Below are positions 1-8,975 of a stretch of 25,525 nt of DNA, in pieces. The stretch spans positions 1 through 25,525 of IMG/VR virus record IMGVR_UViG_3300045999_003294. One strand, given 5' to 3'. Origin of the DNA: a virus. A program made the translations under genes and the position numbers. A model generated the notes under the pieces. That model was given only the letters and a program-made list of their open reading frames with translations. It was not told the DNA's origin and did no database searches. Position 1 is the first letter of the stretch, and every line of letters starts with the position of its first letter.

Positions 1-1
1 C

Positions 2-1174
2 ACCGCGACCGACCCCGGCGCGTCCGGCGGTCAGGTGCTGCGGCGCGTCTCGTCCAGCTTGAACCTGGTGAAGGACAGCTATCAGTCCGAGGAGATCCGC
101 ACCGATCGGCAGATCGCGGACTTCCGTCACGGGCTGCGGCGCGTCGAGGGCTCGATCTCGGGCGAACTGTCGCCGGGTACGCAGTTTGAACTCCTCGTCG
201 CCGCGCACCGCGACTCGGCGGTGTCGGCGCTGTCGCTGTCGAATACGCAGTTCACCTCGGTGACAAGCGACAATTCAGCCTCGACGTTCACCTTCACGGC
301 GGGCGACCCGGTGACCTCGGGACTGCGCGTCGGTGACATCATCCGCTTCACGAACCTCGCGACGGCCGCGAACAACGACCGGAACTTCGTGATCCGCAGC
401 TTCGGCGGCACATCGAACCGCACCGTCACCGTCAGCCCCGCGCCGACGACCGATGCAGTGGCCGACACCAGCTTCAATGTGTCGCGTCCCGGCAAGACCA
501 CCATCGTCCCGGCCTCGGGCTTCACGGCGCGCAAGTTCGGCATCGAGGAATACCGCGAGGATCTGGACCTGTCGCGCCTCTTCACCGAATGTCGCGTGTC
601 GGGCTATTCGCTGTCGCTCCCGGCCACCGGCCTTTCGACCGTGGAAATCCCGGTGATGGGCCGAAACGCGGTGTCGCTCTCGGCGGGCAGCGCGCCCTAC
701 TTCACCGCGCCGACCGCCGCGACGACGACCTCGGCATGCGCCTCGGCCAACGGCCTGATCCTGTCTCCGGATGCTGGCTCGTCGCCGCTCGGCATCGTCA
801 CCGGCATCGACATCGCGCTCGATCTCGAGGCCGAGATGCAAGCGGTCATCAACCAGAACATCGCGCCCGAGATCTTTCTCGGTCGCGCAAATGTGACGGG
901 CACGGTGTCGGCGTTCGTGGAAGATTTCGCCCTCTTCAACGCCTTCTTGAACGAGAGCGAGCTACAGCTGATCGTGCGCGTCGATAGTGGTTCGGCGGCG
1001 AATGCCGATGCGATCTGCATCTACCTCCCGCGCGTCAAGCTCGGCGGCGCGGACATGCCGCTCAGCGGCGCGAACGGCCAGACCATCTCGCTGCCGTTCC
1101 AGGCGCTCCGCTACACCGGCAGCGCGGCGGGCCGCGACACAACCACCATTCGCATCCACGACACGGCGGCCTGA
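2..1174 (+). CDS. Major tail tube protein (5' partial)
   Basis: The frame is open from base 2, so the true start lies upstream of the window; the first start-like codon inside is GTG at 35. Visible length is about 390 residues. The protein is rich in Ser, Thr, Gly and Ala with beta-strand-like stretches and no signal peptide. Two similar halves can be read: an N-terminal part with an inserted Ig-like stretch (about residues 65-150) and a C-terminal part rich in hydrophobic strands. Its place directly before the frameshifting chaperone genes and the tape measure is the standard tail tube position in siphophages. It should polymerise into the tube around the tape measure. The assignment comes from sequence character and synteny and was not checked by a search. 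Confidence 0.75.
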   Translation, partial: TATDPGASGGQVLRRVSSSLNLVKDSYQSEEIRTDRQIADFRHGLRRVEGSISGELSPGTQFELLVAAHRDSAVSALSLSNTQFTSVTSDNSASTFTFTAGDPVTSGLRVGDIIRFTNLATAANNDRNFVIRSFGGTSNRTVTVSPAPTTDAVADTSFNVSRPGKTTIVPASGFTARKFGIEEYREDLDLSRLFTECRVSGYSLSLPATGLSTVEIPVMGRNAVSLSAGSAPYFTAPTAATTTSACASANGLILSPDAGSSPLGIVTGIDIALDLEAEMQAVINQNIAPEIFLGRANVTGTVSAFVEDFALFNAFLNESELQLIVRVDSGSAANADAICIYLPRVKLGGADMPLSGANGQTISLPFQALRYTGSAAGRDTTTIRIHDTAA

Positions 1175-1176
1175 GC

Positions 1177-1596
1177 ATGTCGCGTTTTGCCGGTCTCGGC
1201 GCGTCGGTGGACAAGCCGACGCGCTGCTATCTCTCGATCCCCGTCGCCGGTCGTCCGCCGCTGCTGTCGCGCGACGGCGATCCGGCGTACATCGACTGCC
1301 TGTCGCTCGACAGCCGCGAGGCTGGCGCGCAGCGTCGCGCATCCGCCATCGCGCGCCTCGACCGTCGCGCGGCGAAGCTGACCGCGGATGACATCGAGGC
1401 CGAACAGGTCGGAATGCTCGTCGCGCTCATCACCGGCTGGCGGCTCTACTCGCTGGCCGGCGACGCGCTCGACGTCGAGTGCGACGAGGCCGCGAAGCGC
1501 GAACTCATGAGCGATCCGACGTTCGCGTGGGTCCGGCGTCAGGTCGAGGAGCACATAGGCGACCTGGGAAACTGGCTGAGCGCGACGGCGAACTGA
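1177..1596 (+). CDS. Tail assembly chaperone, upstream frame (lambda G-like)
   Basis: 139 aa, starting with ATG two bases after the tail tube stop. The protein is soluble and helical. Its position between tail tube and tape measure, and the slippery heptamer near its 3' end in the correct phase, identify it as the zero-frame member of a G/GT-type chaperone pair. Such proteins coat the tape measure and recruit tail tube subunits during assembly and are absent from the virion. After the slippery site the zero frame reads only 8 more codons. The sequence alone is not a strong family match, so the call rests mainly on synteny and the frameshift. Confidence 0.75.
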   Translation: MSRFAGLGASVDKPTRCYLSIPVAGRPPLLSRDGDPAYIDCLSLDSREAGAQRRASAIARLDRRAAKLTADDIEAEQVGMLVALITGWRLYSLAGDALDVECDEAAKRELMSDPTFAWVRRQVEEHIGDLGNWLSATAN

Positions 1597-1934
1597 TCGC
1601 CTTCGCGCGTCACCGTTTCGACCTGGACTTGCCGCGCAAGGGTGGCCGAAAGCGCGACCACCTGGAGAGTGTAGCGCGGCAGCTAGGGCGCCGCCCTGCG
1701 GGCCTCGACGGGCCACCGTTGCCCGCATGGGGCGAGCACATCTGGTCGGCGTGGCTGGATCTGCACCAGGGTCGGCGCGTCGGCTTCAATGGCGCGGAGC
1801 CGCTGTCCTGGGCTGATCTCGACGCATGGTCTCGGTTGACCGGCGCGGAGATGCGGCCTGACGAAGTGGCGCTCATCATGCGAGTGGATCGCGAGTTCTT
1901 CGCCGTGCGCGGCGAGATCGAGGGGAAGAAATGA
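1177..1934 (+). CDS. Tail assembly chaperone frameshift fusion (lambda GT-like)
   Basis: A -1 shift at 1566-1572 joins the first 132 codons of the upstream frame to 120 codons read from 1572, giving about 252 aa. The T-like extension (about 1572-1931) has no convincing start codon of its own at a gene-like position; the open frame reaches back over the upstream gene only as a shadow. The extension is rich in Trp, Asp and Arg (for example GEHIWSAWLDLHQG), like T-domains that contact the tail tube protein. Its stop overlaps the tape measure ATG (ATGA at 1931). The low-level fusion is expected to bind the tape measure. Confidence rests on three agreeing facts: heptamer, phase and uninterrupted -1 frame. 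Confidence 0.82.
1566..1572 (+). promoter_or_regulatory. Programmed -1 ribosomal frameshift site GGGAAAC
   Basis: The heptamer is read G GGA AAC in the zero frame, the canonical X XXY YYZ phase. A one-base backward slip re-pairs on GGG AAA and continues as LAERDGEL in the downstream open frame. The zero frame stops at 1594-1596, while the -1 frame stays open to 1934. Confidence 0.88.
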
Positions 1935-3715
1935 TCAACGCGCCGAAGGAATCGATCCTCAAGGCTGGCCTCGACGCGAGCGATTACACGCGCGGCGCGC
2001 AGGAGATCGATCGGGCCAATACCGAGATCTCCGCGAGCAGCGGACTGGTCGAACAGTCGCAGGAGAAGATGACCCGCTCGCTGGTCTCGTCTTCGTCCAG
2101 CATGGATCGCCTCCAGGCATCGCTGGACAAGGGCTTCGCCTCGCAGCTGCGTTACGAGCAGATCGTGGACCGCGTCAACTCCGCGATGGAACGCGGGCGC
2201 ATCTCGCAGGAGCGCGGCGCGCAGATCATCAGCCTCGCGCAGCAGCGGTATATGTCCGCCGCGACTGCGACGGCGGCGATGGGAGCGGCGACTGCGGCGG
2301 CGGCGACATCGAGTAGACAGTTCGGTTTCGTCGCGCAGCAGTCCGGCTATCAGCTTGGCGACTTCGCCGTTCAGGTCGCGAGCGGTCAATCTGCGATGGT
2401 CGCGTTCATCCAGCAGGGATCACAGTTCCTCGGCATCTTCGGGGCATTCGGCGCAATCGCCGGCGCTGCGCTCGCCATCGGTGGCGGCATCTACATGATG
2501 TTCGACAAGATGGCCGAGAATGCGAAGACGGCGACAGACGAGATCTCTTCCTTGACGGAAGAGATCAAGCGCATGAACGAGGAGAGCGCGAGGCGCGGCG
2601 CGGGGCAGACTGGCATTCGCGCGAACGTAATGCTTGAAGACCTGATGGCAGAGCGCCGCCGTCTTGTCGGGATGCTGCCGACTGGTGGCGGCGGGGCAAT
2701 GGCGTCGAGCGAGATGTCAGGCATAGTCGAGGCTCAAGCCGCCTCCGAAGTCGCGCGCATTCAGTCGCAGATCGACGCCATCGACAAACTCATCCGCGAG
2801 TACGACCGGCTCGTCATTGAGCAAGAGCGCGCCGATGAAAGCACCGCGAACCTCAAGCGACGAGGCGAGGAGTTCGAGGAGCAGAAGAAGCGCGAGGCCG
2901 AGGCTATCCGCGACGCCGCTCGCGCGCAGGAAGAGGCCGAGCGTGCGCGCCAGCGCTTCCTCTCCGATGTCATGTCCCTCGAAAACACCCTCGACCCGCT
3001 GACCGCCGCAACGCGGCGCTGGGCCGATCAACAGGCGCTGCTGGCCCAGGCGCTCGACGCGGCGATCATCAGCCAGGAACGCTACAACGAACTGGTCGCG
3101 ATGTCGGACGAGGCGTTCCGCAAGGCGACCGAGAAGCAGACCGAATACCTGACCGGCATCGAGAAGCAGTCGCGCGAGAACGAGAACCTCGCACGCGATC
3201 TCGGGCTATCGTTCCAGTCCGCTTTCGAGGACGCGATTCTGCGCGGCGAGAAGCTGCGCGGTGTGCTGGCGGGGATTGCCCAGGACATCGCGCGCATCAT
3301 CCTGCGCCAGACGGTCACGACGCCGCTCGCCAATCTCGTCATGGGCGGGCTCTCCAGCGCCTTCGGCGGGCTGATCGGCGGCGGGCCAGGCGACATCAGA
3401 GGACCGGGTGGCTCGACCAGCATTCCATTCGGCGGGCCGCGCGCTCTCGGCGGGCCGGTCGAGGCGGGCAGCGCCTATCTGGTCGGCGAGCAGGGGCCGG
3501 AACTGTTCATGCCCGGTCAGTCGGGCCGGATCATCCCGAACGGCCAGACAGGCTCCACCGTGGTCAATCAGACGATCCAGATCAGCGTCGGCGTCGCCCA
3601 GACCGTGCGCGCCGAGATCGCCGCGCTCATGCCGACGATCAAGCGCCAGACCGTCGATGCAGTGGCTGACGCGCGGATGCGCGGCGGATCGTTCGCCGCC
3701 GCGATGGGAACCTGA
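1931..3715 (+). CDS. Tail length tape measure protein
   Basis: 594 aa. The start overlaps the chaperone stop. Layout: an N-terminal Gln/Ser/Ala-rich helical part (1-160), a hydrophobic Gly/Ala segment at about 166-192, a charged coiled coil (about 195-375) with many Glu, Arg and Lys, and a C-terminal lambda-H-like region. That last region contains FQSAFEDAILRG, a hydrophobic Gly-rich segment and the typical tape measure ending with GEQGPELFMPGQSGRIIPNG (about 518-537). Tape measure proteins span the tail lumen and set its length, then leave it during DNA entry. At the usual ratio of about 0.15 nm per residue the tail would be near 90 nm, shorter than lambda's. The hydrophobic segments fit a role in crossing the inner membrane. 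Confidence 0.92.
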   Translation: MINAPKESILKAGLDASDYTRGAQEIDRANTEISASSGLVEQSQEKMTRSLVSSSSSMDRLQASLDKGFASQLRYEQIVDRVNSAMERGRISQERGAQIISLAQQRYMSAATATAAMGAATAAAATSSRQFGFVAQQSGYQLGDFAVQVASGQSAMVAFIQQGSQFLGIFGAFGAIAGAALAIGGGIYMMFDKMAENAKTATDEISSLTEEIKRMNEESARRGAGQTGIRANVMLEDLMAERRRLVGMLPTGGGGAMASSEMSGIVEAQAASEVARIQSQIDAIDKLIREYDRLVIEQERADESTANLKRRGEEFEEQKKREAEAIRDAARAQEEAERARQRFLSDVMSLENTLDPLTAATRRWADQQALLAQALDAAIISQERYNELVAMSDEAFRKATEKQTEYLTGIEKQSRENENLARDLGLSFQSAFEDAILRGEKLRGVLAGIAQDIARIILRQTVTTPLANLVMGGLSSAFGGLIGGGPGDIRGPGGSTSIPFGGPRALGGPVEAGSAYLVGEQGPELFMPGQSGRIIPNGQTGSTVVNQTIQISVGVAQTVRAEIAALMPTIKRQTVDAVADARMRGGSFAAAMGT

Positions 3716-3717
3716 CC

Positions 3718-4320
3718 ATGACCATTTCCTATCCGATCTCCCTCCCGACATCCGGCGGCTACGCGCGCGTCGAGTTCCGCATGGGCAATGTCGTCGGCGT
3801 TTCGACCTCGCCGTTCACCCTCCAGCAGCAGCTGGTCCGCCATCAAGGCGCGCGGTGGGAAGCGGACGTCACCGTCGCCGAGATGGAGCGTCCCGCCGCC
3901 GAGGAATGGATCGCGGCGCTGGCCTCGCTGCGCGGGGCCTGGGGCACGTTCCGCCTGGCAGATCCCGGTGGCGCGACGCCGCGTGGAACATGGGCGGGCA
4001 CGCCGCTGGTCAAGGGCGCGGGCCAGACCGGCGAGACGCTGCTGGTCGATGGGTTCTCGGCGGGCGCGACGGTCAAGGCTGGCGATTATTTCCAGGTCGG
4101 TGATCGGCTCTACAAGGTGCTGCTGGACTCTACCGAAAGCAGCGGCGAGATCACGCTCGACATCTGGCCGCGCTTGCGTGAGAGCCCAGCCGACAACGCC
4201 GTCATCACGACATCGAGCGCCAAGGGCTTGTTCCGCCTCGCGTCGAACACGCAGGGCTGGGCGCTCCAGGGCTCGGGCTTGCGCTATACGCTCGCCTTCG
4301 GCGCGGTCGAGGCGATCTGA
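3718..4320 (+). CDS. Minor tail / distal tail protein
   Basis: 200 aa, starting two bases after the tape measure stop. It looks beta-rich, with a regular pattern of Trp, Gly and Thr, and ends with a strand-like LRYTLAFGAVEAI. It is the first gene of a four-gene tail-tip block (3718-8088). The order (small tail-end protein, hub-like protein, NlpC-fold protein, very large tip protein) matches the distal tail block of lambda-like phages and gene transfer agents, where the first gene encodes the ring at the end of the tube. A specific family name is not certain. The next gene begins at its stop (TGATG at 4318-4322). Confidence 0.65.
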   Translation: MTISYPISLPTSGGYARVEFRMGNVVGVSTSPFTLQQQLVRHQGARWEADVTVAEMERPAAEEWIAALASLRGAWGTFRLADPGGATPRGTWAGTPLVKGAGQTGETLLVDGFSAGATVKAGDYFQVGDRLYKVLLDSTESSGEITLDIWPRLRESPADNAVITTSSAKGLFRLASNTQGWALQGSGLRYTLAFGAVEAI

Positions 4321-4874
4321 TGTCCCGCGACCTCACCGCATCCGTCATCACGCAGCTACAGGCCGCGTCCGTCGAAATCGGCATTCTGTTCGAGGGCGAG
4401 TTCGCCTCGGGCTGGGTCCGGCTCTGGTCGGGCATCGGCAATCTGTCGTGGGACAGCAAGACTTGGAACGGCGTTGGCACGTTGCTCGGCATCTCGGCCA
4501 TTGACGAAACGAACGAGATCCGCGCCTCGGGCTTGACGGTATCGCTGTCCGGCGTGCCTTCCGATCTGCTCGCCGCCGCGCTCGGCGACGCGCGATCGGG
4601 TAAGACGGGCCGGGTCTATCTAGCCTTCTTCTCGGGCGGCTCGGTGGTCGCGGACCCGGTGCTACAGTTTGAGGGCCGTCTCGACGTCCCGGCGATCGAG
4701 GACGGCGAGGACACCGCGACAATCGCGATCTCCTACGAAAGCGAACTGATCGACCTGGAGCGCGCCCGCGAACGCCGCTACACGCCCGAGGATCAGGCAA
4801 TCGATTACCCCGGCGACCTCGGTTTCGCGTATGTTGCAAGCCTACAGGACGCGCAGATCACATGGGGCCGCTGA
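4320..4874 (+). CDS. Tail-tip / baseplate hub protein (DUF2163-like)
   Basis: 184 aa. The pattern W(S/D)SKTWNGVGTLLGIS near residues 40-56, then TNEIRASGLTVSLSGVPSDL, and the late DLERARERRYTPEDQ are typical of a widespread siphophage tail-tip family often placed next to DUF2163 or lambda L-like proteins. It is likely a structural protein between the distal tail ring and the tip protein. The gene ends with a Trp-Gly-Arg shortly after an acidic helix. The stop overlaps the start of the next gene (TGATG at 4872-4876). The family is recognised by eye; the precise Pfam name is uncertain. Confidence 0.7.
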   Translation: MSRDLTASVITQLQAASVEIGILFEGEFASGWVRLWSGIGNLSWDSKTWNGVGTLLGISAIDETNEIRASGLTVSLSGVPSDLLAAALGDARSGKTGRVYLAFFSGGSVVADPVLQFEGRLDVPAIEDGEDTATIAISYESELIDLERARERRYTPEDQAIDYPGDLGFAYVASLQDAQITWGR

Positions 4875-5293
4875 TGATCGTTCGTCGCGAAGATTGGGCA
4901 TCTAGGCTTGCCGCTGCGTTTGAGGATGCGCGCGACAAGCCTTTCGCGTGGGGCGTGCATGATTGCGGCCTGTTCGCGGGAGACTGCATCCGTGCGATGA
5001 CGGACACCGATCCGGTGGCGCTCTATCGCGGCCAATACACCGACGAGGAAGGCGCGCGCGCCACCATGCTCGCGCTGTCTGGCGGCGGGCTGCGTGCGGT
5101 GTGGACCAAGGCGTTAGGTCCGGCCATGAACAATACGTTGATGGCAAAGCGCGGCGACGTCGTGCTGGTCACGACGGACTACGGTGAGACCGAGGCCACC
5201 GGGATCGTCGCAGGATCGCGCGTGGCGTGCCTTTCGCAGTCGGGGCTACTGATGATGCCCTCGCGCTGCATCGTCGCTGCCTGGGGCGTCTGA
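4874..5293 (+). CDS. DUF6950-like (NlpC/P60-fold) tail protein
   Basis: 139 aa from the ATG at 4874, chosen because it overlaps the previous stop in a TGATG; an in-frame ATG at 4862 would extend into the upstream gene. The N-terminal part MIVRREDW...FAWGVHDCGLFAGDCIRAM carries the Asp-Cys motif that holds the nucleophile in NlpC/P60 peptidases, and the place between hub and J-type gene is where tail-associated NlpC peptidases occur. The C-terminal half (GDVVLVTTDYG...GIVAGSRVACLSQ) lacks the usual catalytic His after the glycine turn. It may therefore be a structural or non-hydrolytic relative. The stop overlaps the next ATG (TGATG). Confidence 0.72.
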   Translation: MIVRREDWASRLAAAFEDARDKPFAWGVHDCGLFAGDCIRAMTDTDPVALYRGQYTDEEGARATMLALSGGGLRAVWTKALGPAMNNTLMAKRGDVVLVTTDYGETEATGIVAGSRVACLSQSGLLMMPSRCIVAAWGV

Positions 5294-8088
5294 TGGGCTT
5301 TATCGTCGCCCCTATCGTCGCGCTCGTCACCGGGGCATCGGTCAGCGCGGCGCTGGTGTCGGCAGCCGTGGGCCTCGTGGCCTCGATCACGCTATCGGCC
5401 ATCGCTGGGTCGATCTTCCGTCCGAAGCAGCCGAAGTTCTCCGACCCTTTCGCCGGAGCGCAGCGCACGCAGACTGTGCGCGAGCCGATCACGCCGTGGC
5501 GCGTGATCTACGGCCAGGTCAGGACCGGGGGCGCAATCACGTTCCTCCACACGACCGACGGCAATTCTAAGCTCCATCTCGTCATCACGCTCGCCGGTCA
5601 TGAGTGCGAGGAGATCGGCGACATCTACTTCGACGACGAGATCGTCCCGCTCGATGGCTCGGGCGAGGCAACCGGCAAATACGCCGGATATGTGCGCGTC
5701 CAGAAGAAGCTCGGCACCGATACGCAGACGGCATTCGCCGACCTCATCACCGAGGCATCCGACAAGTGGACCGCCGACCACCGCCAGCGTGGCCGCGCGT
5801 GCATCTATGTGCGCTTGACGCACAACTCCGATCTTTTCGCGAGCGGCATCCCGAACATAACGGCGGTGGTAAAGGGCAAGAAGGTCTACGACCCGCGCAC
5901 ATCGACGACCGCGTGGAGCGCGAACGCGGCGCTCTGCCTGGCCGATTATCTGACCGACCCGATACGCGGCCTGGGCGTCGATTACGCCACGCGCATCGAT
6001 GAGGCAGACCTGATCGCCGCCGCGAATATCTGCGACGAGAACGTCACGCTGGCGGCGGGCGGCACCGAAGACCGCTACACGATGAACGGTACGTTCGACA
6101 CGTCTCAGAGGCCGAGAGACATCATCGCATCGATGACCGGCGCTATGGCGGGCCGCGCGTCGCTTGTCGGCGGCACATGGTCCATATTCGCTGGCGCGTA
6201 CACCGCGCCGACCATCACGCTGACCGAGGCCGATCTGCGCGGGCCAATCCGCGTGTCGTCGCGCCTGAGCCGCCGGGATCTGGCGAACGGCGTCAAGGGA
6301 ACCTTCGTCAGCCCCGACAACAAGTGGCAAGCCTCGGACTTCCCACCGGTCACGAATGCCACCTACGTCTCCGACGACGGCGGCGAGAAGCTCTGGCGCG
6401 ATATCGATCTCCCGTTCACCACCAGCGCGGCCACCGCGCAACGTATCGCGCGCATCGAGCTTCGCAAGGCGCGGCAGCAGATCAGCGTTCAGCTGGCGGC
6501 GAAGCTGACGGCGTATCGCCTCGTTCCTGGAGATGTGGTCGGCATCACGAACACGCGCATGGGGTGGACAGCGAAGCCATTTGAGGTCACAGGCCTCCGC
6601 TTTGTCGCGGACGGCGACGGTAGCCTCGGCGTCGATCTCGATCTCCGCGAGACTGCCTCGACCGTCTACGACTGGACCGCTGGCACCGACGAAGAAGAAG
6701 TCGATCCCGCGCCCGACACCGATCTGCCGAACCCGTTCAGCGTCAGCGCGCCGACGTCGCTTGTCCTGGCGAGCGGCGATGCCGAGATCCTCCAGCTTGC
6801 CGAAGGCTCGGTCATCAGCCGCATCAAGGCGACCTGGACTGCGCCGAGCGACGCCAGGGTCGCGAACTACGAGCTAGCCTGGAAGAAGTCCGCCGAGACC
6901 GACTGGGATAGCGTGTTGTCCTCGGCTTCCGTCTCGGTCGGGTACGTCGCGCCGGTCGAGGACGGCACGGCCTACGATGTGCGCGTGCGCTCGATCAGTG
7001 GCCTCGGCGTGGTGTCGGGGTGGGTGGCAGTCACTGGGCATGTGGTGGCCGGGAAATCGGCTGCGCCGCCGCGCCCTGACACCTTCCAGGTCGCCAGGAT
7101 TGCGGACGGAACACGGCGGTTCACATGGTCGCTTGCGAGCGTGCCGGCGGACGTTCGCAGCGGCGGCGGCTACCGGATCAGATACAAGACCAGCAGCACG
7201 ACCGACTGGTCGAGCATGACTGCGCTCCATGAAGGGCTGCTCATCTCGTCTCCCTACGAGACCGCCGATCTTGCCTCGGGGACATACTGGTTTGCGATCA
7301 AGACCGTGGATAGCAGCGGGAACGAAAGCACCGACGCGCGCTTCATCTCGTCCGCCGTGCTCGGCGATCCGCCGTTGCGCGATGTCCTGCTCCAGCGGAT
7401 TGAGCAGTCGCTGACATGGCCTGGAACAAAGACGTCGTGCTTCTTGGACACCGATAATGCGTTGCACGCGACGTCCTCGCAGAACTGGTCGAACCTCCCG
7501 AGCGCCTGGTCGAGTTTGCCCGCGACCTGGGACAACATTCTCACCAACAACAGCCCGCTTCGCTACGAGACGCCGGTACTCGATCTCGGGGCCGATGTGA
7601 CGTTCACGCCGCTGGTGACGGCGGTGGCGAATGGCACGGTGACGCTGGAGATGAAGACTGGCACCACCGCCGACGGCACCGTCACCGGCTCCTGGGTCGC
7701 GCTCGCGCTGTCCGAGGGCAAGCGCTACGTCCAGATCCGCGCGAGCGTCTCAGACACGACGCCGATCCTGTCGGGCCTGACGACCATCATTTCGTCGTCC
7801 TCGTATACGGACACCTACGAAGACGTCAACACGGCGACCGAGACGGCGTCGTGGTTCAGCAGCGTGGCGGCGGGTCATTTCAAGATCGGCGCGAGGGGCC
7901 AGCTGGCGGCGATTTCGACCGCCCGTATCGGAGCGCTTCAGAACGTCGGCGCGGGCTGGTCGTGGGAACTGATCAGCAAGACGCAGACAGTAAACAGCGA
8001 GCCAGCGGCTGAATTTAAAGTGTATAATTCCTCTGGTACATTGAGCAATGCTACAATCGATGTAGAACTACGAGGCCCGCAAGCATGA
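5293..8088 (+). CDS. Tail tip attachment / host specificity protein (J/TipJ-type)
   Basis: 931 aa from the ATG at 5293, which overlaps the previous stop; the same frame stays open upstream to 5227 but that part overlaps the preceding gene. Layout: hydrophobic Ala/Gly/Val helices (2-43), beta-rich hub domains (about 50-190), a phage-tail_3-like region (about 190-320) with WSANAALCLADYLTDPIRGLG, further hub strands (320-470), two fibronectin type III domains (about 480-590 and 591-693), and a C-terminal beta domain with repeated Trp (WSNLPSAWSSLPATW). In this family the protein forms the central tip and contacts the receptor. The AT-rich last 50 bases differ from the rest of the gene. The following fibre gene overlaps its stop by 4 bases. 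Confidence 0.9.
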   Translation: MGFIVAPIVALVTGASVSAALVSAAVGLVASITLSAIAGSIFRPKQPKFSDPFAGAQRTQTVREPITPWRVIYGQVRTGGAITFLHTTDGNSKLHLVITLAGHECEEIGDIYFDDEIVPLDGSGEATGKYAGYVRVQKKLGTDTQTAFADLITEASDKWTADHRQRGRACIYVRLTHNSDLFASGIPNITAVVKGKKVYDPRTSTTAWSANAALCLADYLTDPIRGLGVDYATRIDEADLIAAANICDENVTLAAGGTEDRYTMNGTFDTSQRPRDIIASMTGAMAGRASLVGGTWSIFAGAYTAPTITLTEADLRGPIRVSSRLSRRDLANGVKGTFVSPDNKWQASDFPPVTNATYVSDDGGEKLWRDIDLPFTTSAATAQRIARIELRKARQQISVQLAAKLTAYRLVPGDVVGITNTRMGWTAKPFEVTGLRFVADGDGSLGVDLDLRETASTVYDWTAGTDEEEVDPAPDTDLPNPFSVSAPTSLVLASGDAEILQLAEGSVISRIKATWTAPSDARVANYELAWKKSAETDWDSVLSSASVSVGYVAPVEDGTAYDVRVRSISGLGVVSGWVAVTGHVVAGKSAAPPRPDTFQVARIADGTRRFTWSLASVPADVRSGGGYRIRYKTSSTTDWSSMTALHEGLLISSPYETADLASGTYWFAIKTVDSSGNESTDARFISSAVLGDPPLRDVLLQRIEQSLTWPGTKTSCFLDTDNALHATSSQNWSNLPSAWSSLPATWDNILTNNSPLRYETPVLDLGADVTFTPLVTAVANGTVTLEMKTGTTADGTVTGSWVALALSEGKRYVQIRASVSDTTPILSGLTTIISSSSYTDTYEDVNTATETASWFSSVAAGHFKIGARGQLAAISTARIGALQNVGAGWSWELISKTQTVNSEPAAEFKVYNSSGTLSNATIDVELRGPQA

Positions 8089-8975
8089 CGCTCCCGACGA
8101 ACGCATCAAAAGCGAACCTCGACAGCGCGACGGACGACCCGAAGCTCGCGCGTCCTGACCTCGCGGACCTGGTGGACAAGTTCAACGATCTGTTGACCCA
8201 CCTCAATCTCAGCACGATCACCAGCGGGCCAGCGTCGATACCGCTCTCGGTCGCGAACGGCGGCACCGGAGCGGCGACAGCCGCAGCGGCGCGAACCAAC
8301 CTCGGCGTCGAGGACGCCACCGAAAGCGCCGCCGGTCGCATCGAGATCGCGACGCAGACCGAAAGCAACAACGGCACCGATGACACGCGCGCGCTGACTC
8401 CGCTGAAGCTGGCGAATATCGCGCCAGCGTCGGTGACCTACTCGACCAGCGATCAGATCCTCATTCTCGATGCGAGCGACAGCAACAAGCTCAAGCGCGC
8501 GACGGTGACAACGGGCAAGGTCGTCCAGCAAGTCTATTCGCCATCGACCACATATTCGACCGGCACGACAACCATCCCATTCGACAACACGATCCCCCAA
8601 AACACAGAGGGGACGGAGTTCATGACGGCGTCGATCACGCCGACAAACTCCAGCAACCTACTTATGATCGAAGTGCAAGCGGTCGTCTCAAGTTCGGCGA
8701 ACTGCCGCATGACGGCGGCGCTGTTTCAGGACAGCACGGCCAACGCTCTCGCTGCCACCGTTTGTACGATCTACGGAACGGTCTTGTTTGAAAGTTGCAC
8801 CCTGACGCTGCGCTATCGAATGACGGCTGGAACGACATCCTCCACGACATTCAAAATCAGGATTGGCGGCGACAACGCGACGACGGTCTACTTCAACGGA
8901 GACAACAACACCGCCGCGCGGGTCTTTGGCGGCGTATGCATTTCCTCGATCACCATCACCGAGATCGCAGCATGA
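8085..8975 (+). CDS. Tail fibre protein
   Basis: 296 aa, ATGA overlap with the tip gene. The segment VANGGTGAATAAAARTNLG (about residues 58-76) is the hallmark repeat of phage tail fibres. It is followed by SAAGRIEIATQTESNNGTDDTRALTPLKL, another common fibre linker. The C-terminal 150 residues (from about TTTIPFDNTIPQ) form a Ser/Thr/Asn-rich beta domain with a lower GC look than its surroundings, as expected for an exchangeable receptor-binding head. The N-terminus (DLADLVDKFNDLLTHLN) would attach to the tip complex. The role in host recognition is inferred from family and position. Confidence 0.85.
   Translation: MTLPTNASKANLDSATDDPKLARPDLADLVDKFNDLLTHLNLSTITSGPASIPLSVANGGTGAATAAAARTNLGVEDATESAAGRIEIATQTESNNGTDDTRALTPLKLANIAPASVTYSTSDQILILDASDSNKLKRATVTTGKVVQQVYSPSTTYSTGTTTIPFDNTIPQNTEGTEFMTASITPTNSSNLLMIEVQAVVSSSANCRMTAALFQDSTANALAATVCTIYGTVLFESCTLTLRYRMTAGTTSSTTFKIRIGGDNATTVYFNGDNNTAARVFGGVCISSITITEIAA

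Noticed and set aside
1479-1571. Open frame upstream of the T-like chaperone extension as an independent gene start
   Set aside because: This stretch is an Arg-rich shadow of the zero-frame gene; the frameshift heptamer explains how the extension is translated.
8023-8028. Perfect TATAAT at the end of the tip gene as a promoter for the fibre gene
   Set aside because: No acceptable -35 at the right distance, and the genes are joined by ATGA; the motif is more likely due to the AT-rich end of the gene.
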